Positions 34,042 through 44,000 of a DNA stretch of 64,000 bases are shown piece after piece. Source of the stretch: Agrobacterium larrymoorei (GTDB lineage Bacteria > Pseudomonadota > Alphaproteobacteria > Rhizobiales > Rhizobiaceae); assembly GCF_030819275.1 (NCBI RefSeq), contig NZ_JAUTBL010000001.1, positions 1-64,000 on the forward strand, in the 5' to 3' direction. Below the pieces are notes generated by a model. The model searched no databases and was not told the origin of the DNA. It was given only the letters and a program-made list of their open reading frames with translations. Each line of letters starts with the position of its first letter. The first letter of the stretch is position 1. Position numbers and translations under genes: made by a program.

Positions 34042-34722
34042 TTGACAGATATCTCGGCGACCACTGCTGAAAAACCGAGTGAACGTGGGCCGCACAACCT
34101 CGCATCACTCGCCTATAACGCTGTTTCAGACATGATCCGCCATCGAAGCCTGAAGGGCGGATATGTGATCGTGGAGGCCAAGCTTGCCGAAGCGCTTGGT
34201 ATTTCAAGAACGCCGCTGCGAGAAGCGCTCCAACGGCTGGAGGGCGAAGGCCTCGTGCGCAAGGGCGACGGGCGCAACTACGTTGTACGGCGCGTCGATA
34301 TCGGCGAATACCTGCAAAGCTTGCGGCTGCGCCTTCTGATCGAGCCTGAAGCGGCAGTTCTTGCCATCCCCAACATCCCGCGACGCCAGCTTATGGCCGT
34401 TCGCCGGGAGATCCACGATCTCCTGGACGCGACGGCCTACCACACCGACGCGCATTGGTTTTCGGACGACAATCTGCACAATATGATCATCGATTATTGC
34501 GGCAATGCCGTTATGGCAAAAGTCTTGCGAGAACTGCGCGCCACCACCCGGCTGTTTGAAATTGATCGGCTCAAGGACAGGTTGAAACCAGATTCCAGCG
34601 AGCATCTCCTCATCATTGAAGCAATTGAGCGTGGTAGCGCGGCGGATACGCGCAAGTCCGTCGCGATTCATATAGAAAGCCTGATAGCCTTCGCTCGGGA
34701 ACATTTGGGCGCCCTGGAGTAG
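34042..34722 (+). CDS. GntR-family regulator, FCD type (second)
   Basis: A 226-residue FadR-subfamily protein that appears to start at TTG; the next in-frame ATG would remove part of the DNA-binding domain. The winged helix includes IVEAKLAEALGISRTPLREA and LQRLEGEGLVRKGDGRNYVV. The FCD domain includes FSDDNLHNMIIDYCGNAVMA and LIIEAIERGSAADTRKSVAI. It is only about 100 bases from the divergent FCD regulator, with which it is clearly related in plan. It may control the same operon in response to a different intermediate, or an unlinked target. Confidence 0.85.
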   Translation: MTDISATTAEKPSERGPHNLASLAYNAVSDMIRHRSLKGGYVIVEAKLAEALGISRTPLREALQRLEGEGLVRKGDGRNYVVRRVDIGEYLQSLRLRLLIEPEAAVLAIPNIPRRQLMAVRREIHDLLDATAYHTDAHWFSDDNLHNMIIDYCGNAVMAKVLRELRATTRLFEIDRLKDRLKPDSSEHLLIIEAIERGSAADTRKSVAIHIESLIAFAREHLGALE

Positions 34723-35264
34723 AGAGGCTGCCCTGACAGGATGGCTCGGTCGCAGGGCTGATAGCGCTGCAAATGTGAATTCTCTTGGTCTGCAGGAGCC
34801 GTTCATAAGCGATATCGACACCTCGTTAGCGATCGCGCTTGTGGCCAGAACTCGTTGATTACGCCAGTTCGCGTAGCCCTTGGTATGAATCAGGATCAGT
34901 TTCCAGGCTGGTGCGGATTGGCTTCTTCATATTTGCCTCCACATGGCCTGCGACGGACGAACGATCGCCACATGATCAATCATTAATTGCCATAGAGAGC
35001 GCCTCTCACCCAGATGCTCTCTCTTGCGCGAATGACGTTCTTCCCATTGGTAACCTCCCGGAGGCACGACGTTTGGGAATCTCCGTTTTAAAACATGAGA
35101 ACATCAGGATTTGGCGAGAGCGGCATTACAGGCTAGATACCACCATGGCCGACGACATCGCAGTGGGTAGCGCAGGGCTTGGCGATGAAGCGGGGAAGCA
35201 TCTGGCTTGCAATAGCTGCCACTGCGGCTCGCGGAAACCAATCGCGAAGCCCGCCGGTTTGCCG
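34723..35264. other. Intergenic region, no convincing gene
   Basis: The 148-codon frame on the plus strand at 34839 has neither a ribosome binding site nor a protein-like pattern. On the minus strand, the frame of the PotC-like gene continues about 43 codons beyond its TGA stop to a TAG near 35133 (GGLRDWFPRAAVAAIASQM...). This could be chance, an old C-terminal fragment or readthrough. No terminator was recognised for the operon ending at 35265. Confidence 0.35.
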
Positions 35265-36047
35265 TCAAAACCGGTGAACCCGTAAGCCAAGCACCTTTTC
35301 GGACACAACGACCACCACAATCGTCATCACGATGGATAGGGTCGAAACCGCTGCGGCTTCAGGTGTGAAGTTCGTCCTGAGATAATCATAGATCTGGATC
35401 GGAAGCGTCGCCGTCCCGACATTCTTCAACATGAACGATATCGTGAAGAGATCGAAGGAAATGATGAACGCGAAGAGGCACCCACCGATCACTCCTGGCT
35501 TGATCAACGGCAGCATGATGCGCCTGAAGCGAGTGAACGGGCCTGCGCCAAGGCTGCGGGCGGCCAGGCTCCACGAGGGCTCGTAGGCCTCCATCGCCGC
35601 GGACACATTGATGAAAACGAAGGGCAGCGTCATGAGCACATGCCCAATCAACATGCCAGCCATGGTCGTCGTGCCGACTCCGATCGCGTAGACGAAGAAC
35701 AGAAGCGATATTGCTGTCAGAACTTCCGGCAGGAGCAGTGGCAGCAGCATCGCCAGCCGAACGCTTTCCTTCCACCGTCCCGCATGCTGCACGTAGAACA
35801 TAGCCGCCATTGTTCCGATGACGCCGGAAATCGCAGTCGAAACGGCTGCTACCCACAGGGAGGTCCGAATTGCGCGCCAGAAAACATCGTTATGGAAAAA
35901 GACGACATACCACCGGAAAGAGAGACCCTGGGGCGGAAAGGTCAAAAATGCGCCCGCATTTAAGGATGCGCCGACAACCACGAGAATGGGCAGCAGCAAG
36001 AAGCCGTAGATGACGAGGCAATAACCATTCAATATGTGCTTGGACAT
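35265..36047 (-). CDS. ABC transporter permease (PotC-like)
   Basis: A 260-residue inner-membrane permease of the spermidine/putrescine/iron (PotC/AfuB) class. The start is the ATG that overlaps the preceding permease stop (TGATG). It contains PPQGLSFRWYVVFFHNDVFW near the N-terminus, and the EAA loop SWSLAARSLGAGPFTRFRRI with IMLPLIKPGVIGG near residue 170. It is the last gene of the eight-gene operon. It pairs with the PotB-like protein for import of a polyamine-like or other small charged compound. Confidence 0.9.
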   Translation of the reverse strand: MSKHILNGYCLVIYGFLLLPILVVVGASLNAGAFLTFPPQGLSFRWYVVFFHNDVFWRAIRTSLWVAAVSTAISGVIGTMAAMFYVQHAGRWKESVRLAMLLPLLLPEVLTAISLLFFVYAIGVGTTTMAGMLIGHVLMTLPFVFINVSAAMEAYEPSWSLAARSLGAGPFTRFRRIMLPLIKPGVIGGCLFAFIISFDLFTISFMLKNVGTATLPIQIYDYLRTNFTPEAAAVSTLSIVMTIVVVVVSEKVLGLRVHRF

Positions 36048-36904
36048 CAACCAATCTTCCATTTCATGCGCGTAAGCCGCGAGAAAATCACGACAATCGC
36101 TGCTCCGGTGAGCGAAAGCATCAGTGCCATGGCAGAGCCGAAAGGCCATTGGAACGTATCGATCAACGCATCCACGACGCTGACCGCCATCGTCTTCACT
36201 CTAAGACCGCCGATTAATGCTGGCGTCACATAAGCGCTTAACGACAGCACAAACACCAGAATGCAGCCCGCCTGAATACCGGGCATGGCAAGGGGCAGGG
36301 TGATACGCCTGAAAACAGTGAGCTTTCCAGCACCGAGGGAACGCGCAGCAGACCGCAATGACGGGTCAATGCCCTGAAGCGCACTCATCAACGGCAGGAT
36401 CATGAAGGGAAGGAAGACGTGGACAAGTGCGATGACAATTCCGAGGGCGTTGTACATCAGTCCGATCGGGCGATCGATCAGCCCGAGATTCAACAGCGTC
36501 TTGTTGATGATGCCGTTGTTCCCAAGCAGAATTGTCCAGCCGTAGCTGCGGATTACAATGCCGACAAGAAGCGGCGACAGCACGAGCCCATAGGCAAGGC
36601 CGCGAAACCGCATCTTTTCGCGCGAGAGCTGCCAGGCGATTGGAAATCCGAGAACGAGGCACAGAAGCGTTGTGACCAGACCGATCAACAGCGTATTCGC
36701 CACCTGCTGCAAATAGAAGGAATCTGTGAGCAGCCTCAGATAATTGCCAATGGTAAATCCTGGCGCATAGGGTGCGCCATTGGCCGGATTGCGGAAACTC
36801 ATGACCACGATATTGAGGTATGGCAGAACGAGAAAGAGCCCGAGTAGCAAAACCGACGGCACGATGAGCAGAATAGGATAGGTGGATCTAGCGCGACTTG
36901 TCAT
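36047..36904 (-). CDS. ABC transporter permease (PotB-like)
   Basis: A 285-residue permease from the ATG at 36904, which overlaps the ATPase stop (ATGA). The N-terminal region has the PSVLLLGLFLVLPYLNIVVM membrane segment. VLVGIVIRSYGW-like residues (LLVGIVIRSYGWTILLGNNG) lie mid-protein, and the coupling loop is SLRSAARSLGAGKLTVFRRI. These are typical of the PotB class. The usual six membrane segments can be recognised. It forms the pore with the PotC-like partner. Confidence 0.9.
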   Translation of the reverse strand: MTSRARSTYPILLIVPSVLLLGLFLVLPYLNIVVMSFRNPANGAPYAPGFTIGNYLRLLTDSFYLQQVANTLLIGLVTTLLCLVLGFPIAWQLSREKMRFRGLAYGLVLSPLLVGIVIRSYGWTILLGNNGIINKTLLNLGLIDRPIGLMYNALGIVIALVHVFLPFMILPLMSALQGIDPSLRSAARSLGAGKLTVFRRITLPLAMPGIQAGCILVFVLSLSAYVTPALIGGLRVKTMAVSVVDALIDTFQWPFGSAMALMLSLTGAAIVVIFSRLTRMKWKIG

Positions 36905-37965
36905 GAGATCGTTCCCGGCACCCAAAAACGCTCGCTATCGACCTTTACCGTTACGCGATCACCGGGCTGAAAGCGGTTACGAGGAAAAGTCTGAACATTC
37001 AGCGTCTCGCCGTTTTCCAGCACCAGGCGGTAGTCGATCAGGCTACCGGAATAATAGCTCTGCAAAACCGTTGCGATCACGCCGGGCCCCTTGGCTCCGA
37101 CAGATGCAAGTTCGATAGCTTCCGGTCGCAACAAAACAGGGAGGGAGCCGTCGCTCCACGGTAGTACGCCTTTGATAGAGGCCGCGCCAAGCGCGGTTTC
37201 GATAATCGACACACCATCGGCACCCCTGCCCGTCAGGCGGCCCGGCAATGTATTCACCTGCCCGACGAACTGCGCGACCTCCAGGCTCGCGGGCCGATCA
37301 TACACATCGGAGGGAGCGCCATACTGCGCGATCTGCCCTCCGAACATGACGACGATCCTATCCGACATCGTCATTGCTTCGGCCTGATCGTGCGTCACAT
37401 AGACGGTGGTAATTCCAACGCGCTTTTGCAGATCTCGAATGAAGACCCGCATTTCGTCCCGAAGCTTGGCGTCGAGATTGGCGAGCGGCTCGTCGAGCAA
37501 GAGTATGCGCGGTTCGATGACGAGGGCACGGGCAAGCGCCACGCGCTGCTGCTGCCCACCCGAAAGTTGGCGCGGATATCGCTCCGCATACCCCGAAAGC
37601 TGCACCATATCCAGAACCTTGGCGGTGCGGTTTACGATGTCTGACCGGGAAATCTTGCGCATCTCCAGCCCAAAGGCGAGGTTCTGCGCCACCGTCATAT
37701 GGGGAAAGAGCGCGTAGTTCTGAAACACCATGCCGATATCGCGTTTTTCCGCCGGGATATGAGACACGTCCTGGCCGTCAAAACGGATGGCGCCGGATGT
37801 GACGTCCTCGAAACCTGCGATCATCTTGAGCGTCGTCGTCTTGCCGCATCCCGATGGCCCCAGTAGCGATATGAACTCGCCATGTCCTATCTTGACGGAA
37901 ATTCCGTTGACGGCGCGGGAGGTACCGTAATGCTTGGTCAGCTCTTCTATGCTCACCTCGGTCAT
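36901..37965 (-). CDS. ABC transporter ATP-binding protein (PotA-like)
   Basis: A 354-residue ATPase starting at TEVSIEELTKHYG; a longer frame adds 30 residues in the spacer and is less likely. It has Walker A GPSGCGKTT, Q-loop MVFQNYALFPHMT, signature [15 protein letters not shown], Walker B ILLLDEPLANLDAK and H-loop YVTHDQAEAMTM. The C-terminal 110 residues form a TOBE domain (VLLRPEAIELASVG), as in PotA and other CUT1-like ATPases. It energises the PotBC-like pore. Confidence 0.93.
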   Translation of the reverse strand: MTEVSIEELTKHYGTSRAVNGISVKIGHGEFISLLGPSGCGKTTTLKMIAGFEDVTSGAIRFDGQDVSHIPAEKRDIGMVFQNYALFPHMTVAQNLAFGLEMRKISRSDIVNRTAKVLDMVQLSGYAERYPRQLSGGQQQRVALARALVIEPRILLLDEPLANLDAKLRDEMRVFIRDLQKRVGITTVYVTHDQAEAMTMSDRIVVMFGGQIAQYGAPSDVYDRPASLEVAQFVGQVNTLPGRLTGRGADGVSIIETALGAASIKGVLPWSDGSLPVLLRPEAIELASVGAKGPGVIATVLQSYYSGSLIDYRLVLENGETLNVQTFPRNRFQPGDRVTVKVDSERFWVPGTIS

Positions 37966-38076
37966 GCTCGATCTTCCAGATTGTCCGTGCGGCGTACCGC
38001 AACTATTACTGCGTCGGGGAGAATGCCGGGTCGTTCCGAGGCGACCCGGCTGCATTGCCTCTCGGAGAGCCCGAAA

Positions 38077-39114
38077 CTACTTCATGACCTTCGCCCAAGT
38101 CTCTGCAAAGCCAGCTTGTTTCTCGTTCATGAATGCCCAATCCCAAGTCAGGATCTTGTCCATCATTTCGCCCGAAATTGGCACATCCTTCTTCAGATCG
38201 TCAGGGACGATAACCTTCGCGTTGGTGGGCGAGACGAAGAACTGCTTCATCAACGGAACCTGTCCTTCAGGCGAGAGAAGGAAGTTGGCATATTGATAGG
38301 CCAGATCCTTCTCTGGCCCGTTTGCGAGAATGTTGAGTGTCTGATCGAACATCAGCAGCCCCTCTTCCGGCACGATGACATCGATCGGAAGTCCTTGGCT
38401 GCGCAAACGCGCGACCTCACCGAAATCGAAGGGAGCGACGACGAACTCGCCGGATGCGATGCCGGTTGAAAGGTTGAAATCGGCCTGTATGACCGGCCCG
38501 AGCTTTTCCAGAGCCTTGAAGCCCGCATCGACATCGTATTGATCCTTGCCGAAGATCTTGGAGGCCAGCATCAGCTCCATTTTGCCAGCCGTGTTGGCAA
38601 AATTGTAAAGGCCAATACGTCCTTTGAACTCGGGGTTCTCCCACAAATCCTTCCAGCCTTTGGGAGGTGTCTGCACCATGTCAGTACGGTAGGCGAGGCC
38701 GATGGGAGACACCATCGCGATAGCACCCCAGCCATCGGTCTTTTTGGCAAGCGGGTAGAGGTCGGCATAGTTCGGCAATTTTGCCAGATCGAGCTTTTCG
38801 AAGAAGCCTTCCTTGCGCAGGCTTGATGCAAATGCCTCATTCGTCATGAGGATCGAGTATGGCGGCTTTTGTGGCCCCGCTGCACGTAGGTTGGCGCTCC
38901 AGACACGACCGTTGCCAGCGTCCAGCGTCACCTGAGCACCGCTTTTCTGAGTGAAGGCTGGAGCCATAGTCTGGCGCCAGAACTGTTCCCATGCGCCGCC
39001 CAGCGTCGGCACGACGAGTGTCTTGCTTTGTGCCCCTGCTGGCAGGCCCAGCATGGTCGCCGCTGTCATTCCACCCATTCCGGCAAGGATCTGCCGCCTG
39101 TTCATGTTCATCAT
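38077..39114 (-). CDS. ABC transporter substrate-binding protein (PotD-like)
   Basis: A 345-residue protein with a twin-arginine leader (MNRRQILAGMGGMTAATMLG, cleavage after PAGA). The mature part follows the SBP_bac_6/8 pattern of PotD- and iron-type proteins (LVVPTLGGAWEQFWRQTMAP, FTQKSGAQVTLDAGNGRVW, GLAYRTDMVQTPPKGWKDLW). The ligand-pocket acids typical of polyamine binders could not be assigned with confidence. Position in a 2-oxoacid/2-hydroxyacid operon suggests it binds the operon's substrate, perhaps an amine or carboxylate. Confidence 0.9.
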   Translation of the reverse strand: MMNMNRRQILAGMGGMTAATMLGLPAGAQSKTLVVPTLGGAWEQFWRQTMAPAFTQKSGAQVTLDAGNGRVWSANLRAAGPQKPPYSILMTNEAFASSLRKEGFFEKLDLAKLPNYADLYPLAKKTDGWGAIAMVSPIGLAYRTDMVQTPPKGWKDLWENPEFKGRIGLYNFANTAGKMELMLASKIFGKDQYDVDAGFKALEKLGPVIQADFNLSTGIASGEFVVAPFDFGEVARLRSQGLPIDVIVPEEGLLMFDQTLNILANGPEKDLAYQYANFLLSPEGQVPLMKQFFVSPTNAKVIVPDDLKKDVPISGEMMDKILTWDWAFMNEKQAGFAETWAKVMK

Positions 39115-39182
39115 CGAAGTTCCCTCAAACTGGTTTTGATTTGGTCATGCACTGCGGGCAGGCGGTCTTCCGCTTCTTGCCG

Positions 39183-40148
39183 TCAGGTTCTACCGAAGGC
39201 TTGGCTGGTCTTCAGTGAAATGTAATCGCCGTAGGTGATCGGTTCGTATTTAGGGGCCCCTTTTGCTGCAAAAGGCGGGAGGCACTGGATCACAGTGTCC
39301 CTGGACGGGTTGAGGAAGAACGGGATGGACTGGCGACGAGTCGTGCCCTTGAAAGCGCCAGGCGGGTTGGCAACTCTGTGCGGAGTAGAGAGCCATTCAT
39401 CGTTGGACCAGCGCATGAAAGCGTCGCCGATATTGATGACATAGGCCCCTTCGACATTGGGTGCATCAAGCCATTCACCTGCCCGGTTTTTCACCTGCAG
39501 TCCACCCGGGGACGCCTCCGACCGGAGGATCGTCATGAAACCGTAGTCGGTGTGGACACCGGCGCGAAGTTGCCCTGGAAGCGGACTCTCCGTCTGTTCC
39601 GGATAGTTGATAACCCGCAATGCCGAGAGATGATTTTCAAAGGCGGGCTCGAAAAAATCCGGTGCAAGACCTATCGCTTCGCAAAAGGCGCGCCTGAGAT
39701 GACCCGCAAGCCTTTCCATTTCAGCGAAATAGTCTGCAAAAGCCTGTTGTAATCCTTCAGGACGGGTTGGCCACAGATCACCCGGCAATCGCGGTCCGAA
39801 GTTCAGGCTCTCCTTGTAATCGCCGGGTGTCTTAATCCCAAGGGTCGCCGCAAGCGCCTCGTCTGCGAGCGGTGAGAACGCGACGCCGCCTTCCACCGCC
39901 GTACCCCTTCCCTGCCCGACTTTCCATTCCTGTGGCTCGTCGAAGAAATCGCGAGCGAGATTATAAAGACGCGTTGTGACCTCCGCCTTCACACCATGCC
40001 CCGTCACGAGAAAGAAGCCAGTCTTACGGCACGCGTCCTCTATGGCAGCAACCACCGCATGGCCCGCGGCTTCGCCGCCGACAAAGGGCGCGATGTCGAT
40101 AACGGGTATCATGTCCTGCACGTCATCCGGCACTGTGCTCGTTTGCAT
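39183..40148 (-). CDS. 2-oxoglutarate/Fe(II)-dependent oxygenase (isopenicillin N synthase-like)
   Basis: A 321-residue non-haem iron oxygenase starting at the ATG of QTSTVPDDVQDMIPVIDIAP. The DIOX_N domain occupies about residues 13-130. The Fe ligands are His and Asp in RAGVHTDYGFMTIL and a second His in LSTPHRVANPPG. The 2-oxoglutarate-binding Arg-x-Ser is in TRRQSIPFFLNP. The enzyme should hydroxylate or desaturate a small molecule with O2. Its place between the enoyl-CoA hydratase and the importer suggests it modifies the imported compound or an intermediate. Substrate unknown. Confidence 0.9.
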   Translation of the reverse strand: MQTSTVPDDVQDMIPVIDIAPFVGGEAAGHAVVAAIEDACRKTGFFLVTGHGVKAEVTTRLYNLARDFFDEPQEWKVGQGRGTAVEGGVAFSPLADEALAATLGIKTPGDYKESLNFGPRLPGDLWPTRPEGLQQAFADYFAEMERLAGHLRRAFCEAIGLAPDFFEPAFENHLSALRVINYPEQTESPLPGQLRAGVHTDYGFMTILRSEASPGGLQVKNRAGEWLDAPNVEGAYVINIGDAFMRWSNDEWLSTPHRVANPPGAFKGTTRRQSIPFFLNPSRDTVIQCLPPFAAKGAPKYEPITYGDYISLKTSQAFGRT

Positions 40149-40222
40149 CCTTGTAGCTTCCTTCCTTAATCGTGGTGATGGCAGCACGCGCTGGCGCCGC
40201 CGGACGCTATGAAATACCGGTG

Positions 40223-41044
40223 TCAATCGAGCCCTTTGAAGGGAGCATCCCGGAACTCCAGATACTCCTTCAGTGACATTTTCTGCAGGTTTCGCATCCA
40301 CTCCTGCCCGTCGCGGCTGACATGCAGCGCAGCGATGGCGTGCACGTTGAAATCGAAGGACGTCATCAAGCCGGCAGCCATCTGCTGGTTGTTGATGGAG
40401 GACTTGGCGAATTTGATCGCCGGTACCGGCATGCGGGCGAGCTTACGCGCCAGGTTCTCGGTCTTTTCCCGCAATTGATCGGCGGGCACGATCTTGTTGA
40501 TAAGGTGCATGCGCAACGCTTCCTCGGCGTCGACCACATCCCCTGTGTACATCAGCCAACGCACGTCGCGTGTCGCGAGCAACCAAGGCATGAACAGTGC
40601 GGGTGGTCCCGAATTGTGCCGCACCTCCGGTTCACCGAATTTCGCATTGTCGCTTGCAATCGCCAGATCGCAAGCCATCACGAGTTCGAGCGCACCCGCC
40701 AGCGCATACCCATTGACAGAAGCGATGACAGGAATCGGTGCCTTCCAGATATTGAGAAGTGCTTGGGCATTTTCCGACATATCTGCATGCCAGTCCTCGA
40801 TATCGACATCATAATCGGCGCCCTGAAGATCATACCCAGAGGAAAAGGCGCGTCCCGCACCAGTGATGATCAGTGCATTGACCTCCTTATCGGCAACAGC
40901 CATTGCAACGGCTCGATCGATTTCACGCACCGTCGTCTTGTTCATCGCATTGAGCTTTTCAGGACGATTAATGGTGATCGTCGCGAATTTGTCGTGGTCA
41001 TCCTTAACGTAGAGGATCGTTTCAAAAGCCTCGGAAGTGCTCAT
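40223..41044 (-). CDS. Enoyl-CoA hydratase/isomerase family protein
   Basis: A 273-residue crotonase-fold enzyme. ATITINRPEKLNAMN marks the N-terminus, the oxyanion hole is formed by GRAFSSGYDL and SVNGYALAGALEL, and acidic residues occur at the two catalytic Glu positions (AGALELVMACD and FGEPEVRHNS). It therefore keeps both Glu typical of true hydratases. The start overlaps the IOR stop by four bases (ATGA). It likely hydrates an unsaturated acyl-CoA formed after the IOR step. Confidence 0.88.
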   Translation of the reverse strand: MSTSEAFETILYVKDDHDKFATITINRPEKLNAMNKTTVREIDRAVAMAVADKEVNALIITGAGRAFSSGYDLQGADYDVDIEDWHADMSENAQALLNIWKAPIPVIASVNGYALAGALELVMACDLAIASDNAKFGEPEVRHNSGPPALFMPWLLATRDVRWLMYTGDVVDAEEALRMHLINKIVPADQLREKTENLARKLARMPVPAIKFAKSSINNQQMAAGLMTSFDFNVHAIAALHVSRDGQEWMRNLQKMSLKEYLEFRDAPFKGLD

Positions 41045-44000
41045 ATGCTTTTCCTTTTCGCCGCGTTTTGATCCACCGCCGGCGCTCGTGTCTGGTCATT
41101 GGCAGGCGGCGCAAGCAAGGCCGCCATTTTCTTTTCAAAGCGTCCAACCGACGCCATCTTGACTGGGCCGAACCCTTTGATTTCTTCCGGCAACCGCGCG
41201 AGAGCAACGGCGCGGTCAAGCGTGTCGACGGAAAGCTCGCTCGTGAGAGCCTCGATCAGCGCGCGATAGTTTGCGACCAGCCGCCTCTCCATTCGCCGCT
41301 CCTCGGTGTAACCGAAGGGATCAAGCGGTGTGCCGCGCAGAAAACGCAGCTTTTCGAGAACTGCGAAGGCGGGAGCGATCACTTTTTCAGGGATGGCCAC
41401 TTTCGCAGGATTGCCGGTGCGTTTGTCGACCCGCCGCGACAGAAGTGGTGGCGCCAGATGATGCCTGATGCTGAAGTCACCTTCGAACTGCGCTTCAATG
41501 GCCTTTCTGAAGCTTCGGTCACGATGCAGACGGGCCACCTCGTATTCGTCCTTGTAGGCCATCAGTCTGAAGGCATTTTTTGCAACAGCCATGGCAAACG
41601 CTTCGCCTGCCATCAGCCTGTTCTCGGCCTCCCGTGCTGCAGCCACAAGCGTCCGGTATCGTCTCGCATAGGCGGCGCTCTGGTAGGCTACGAGGAAAGC
41701 CGCCCGGCTTTCGACGACCATGTCGAGCGTCTCGACGGGCTTCGCGTCAGTAAGATCAAGTCCCGCGGCGTTGGCGACGAGATCGGGTGACACCGCCGAG
41801 CGACGACCCCAGCCGAAGGCAGCCCGGTTCATCGCGACACCCGTTCCGTTAAGTTCAATCGCCTGATCGATCGAGGCAAGGTTGATCGGTACCAGGCCGC
41901 GCTGCCATGCATGACCGAGCAGGAACATGTTTGCGGCTATCGCGTCGCCCATCAGAGCCGCCCCGAGCTTTGTTGCCGCAATCAGATGAACGGCATCCTC
42001 ACCAGCTGCGCGTCGCAGCGATTTCAGCGTCGCCTCCTGCTGGAAATCGATCGCCGTGTTCTGCACAAAAGACGCCGTGGGCGCGAAGTGGTTGTCGAGG
42101 ACGGCGCGTGTCCGGCCAACGCCAAACGTCGATAGAGCATTCCGACCGGCCGATACGACGATGTCGAAGCCGAGCACGAGATCGCTTTCCCCAATCCCGA
42201 TGCGGACCGACGACAAGGCGCCAGCGGTGCGTGCAACGCGAAGGTGCGAAATGACTGCGCCGTTCTTTTGCGCAAGCCCCGTCTGATCCAGTGTCTGGAC
42301 AAAAAGTCCATCGAGATGCGCCGCCATTGAGAGGACGGCGCTGACGGTGATCACGCCCGTTCCACCAATCCCGGCCAACAACATATTGTATGGCTGCGTT
42401 CCGATATCGGAGAGAAACGGTAGCGGAATATCATCGAACGTCTCTTGTTTGGCTTTTGCAGCCGGCTTCTTGATCTTTCCACCCTCCACTGTGACGAAGC
42501 TCGGACAGAAGCCCTTGATGCAGGAGAGGTCAGTGTTGCAACTCGACTGATTGATCTTCCGCTTGCGGCCAAACTCGGTTTCCTGCGGCTCTATGGAAAT
42601 GCAATTGGACACGGCCGAGCAGTCACCACATCCTTCGCAGACCAACTCATTGATAAATGCGCGCTTGTCCGATACCGCCAGCGCCCCACGCTTACGACGG
42701 CGGCGCTTTTCTGCCGCGCAGACCTGATCGTAGACCAGGACAGTCACCCCATCGATTTCGCGCAATTCACGTTGGACCTGGTCGAGCTCGTCACGATGGC
42801 TGATTGTAACATCCGACGGCAAGCGGCCCTGCCAGACCTCGGGATGCTCGGCGACAACGGCTACTCTCGCCGCACCTTCCGCCAACATCTGGCCAACGAT
42901 TCCGGGCACGGAGACGTCGCCATCGTGTTTCTGCCCGCCCGTCATGGCGACCGCATCATTGTAAAGAATCTTGTAAGTTGCGTTTACTTTCGCAGCAATC
43001 GCGGCCCGGATCGCAAGCAGGCCCGAATGAAAATAGGTGCCATCACCCATATTGACGAAAATATGCTTTTCGTCGGTGAATTGAGAAAGCCCGATCCACG
43101 CACCGCCTTCGCCGCCCATCTGGGTAAAGGTGGAGGTATTCCGATCCTCAAGACCGATCACCATCATATGGCATCCGATACCGGTGGACGCCCGGCTTCC
43201 TTCCGGCAGCCTCGTCGAAACGCTGTGCGGACAGCCGGAGCAGAAATACGGATCGCGCCGAAGAGCCGGGCTTTCCGTCGCACTGGCTGCTATGAGCGCT
43301 TCCATCTCTAACGACCGACGTTGAAGATCATCGGGCTGCGAGCCTAAAACAGCAAGGATTGCCATGCCCACGGCAACTGCATCGATCTCACCAACGGCAG
43401 GGAGAAGTGACACATTGTCTGGCCCGAATTTGCCGAACACGCGCGGCCTGTCGCCCGATGGCATATTGAAGAGCAGCGCTTTGATCTGATCTTCGATGAC
43501 CGGACGCTTCTCCTCGACGACCAGAAGCGTCTCTGCGCCCGCAGCAAAGCGTGCTATCCCCTCCGGCTCGATTGGCCAAACAAGGCCAACCTTGTAAAGC
43601 CGAATACCCAGTTCGCCAGCACGCCGCTCATCTATGCCGAGGCGTGAAAGTGCGCCCATGAGATCCAGCCAGGATTTCCCGGTCGAGACGATACCGAGGC
43701 GCGCCTTGGTGCCCGGCCCCGACCACATACTGCGGTCCAACTGATTATGGCGGGCAAATCTGTGAACAGCGGAGAGCTTGTCTTCCAGCCGACGCTCCAT
43801 AGCGTGAGGCCCATCGGGCCAGCGGAGTGAAAGATTGCCCTGCATGTCGGGATAGACGATCGCAGGATTATCGGGATCGAGATCGACGGTGGCCGTACAT
43901 TCGACAATCTCGGTCTGGCACTTAAAGCCGATCCAGGCGCCCGAATAGCGGCTGAGCGCAAATCCAAGCAATCCGTAATGGATGTATTCGGCCACACCGG

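Noticed and set aside
35133..35267. In-frame continuation of about 43 codons after the PotC-like TGA
   Set aside because: The permease already has a normal length and C-terminus; readthrough or a former fusion cannot be told from chance without relatives to compare.
34839..35285. A 148-codon plus-strand frame between the GntR and PotC-like genes
   Set aside because: No ribosome binding site, irregular composition, and it overlaps the end of the PotC-like gene on the other strand.
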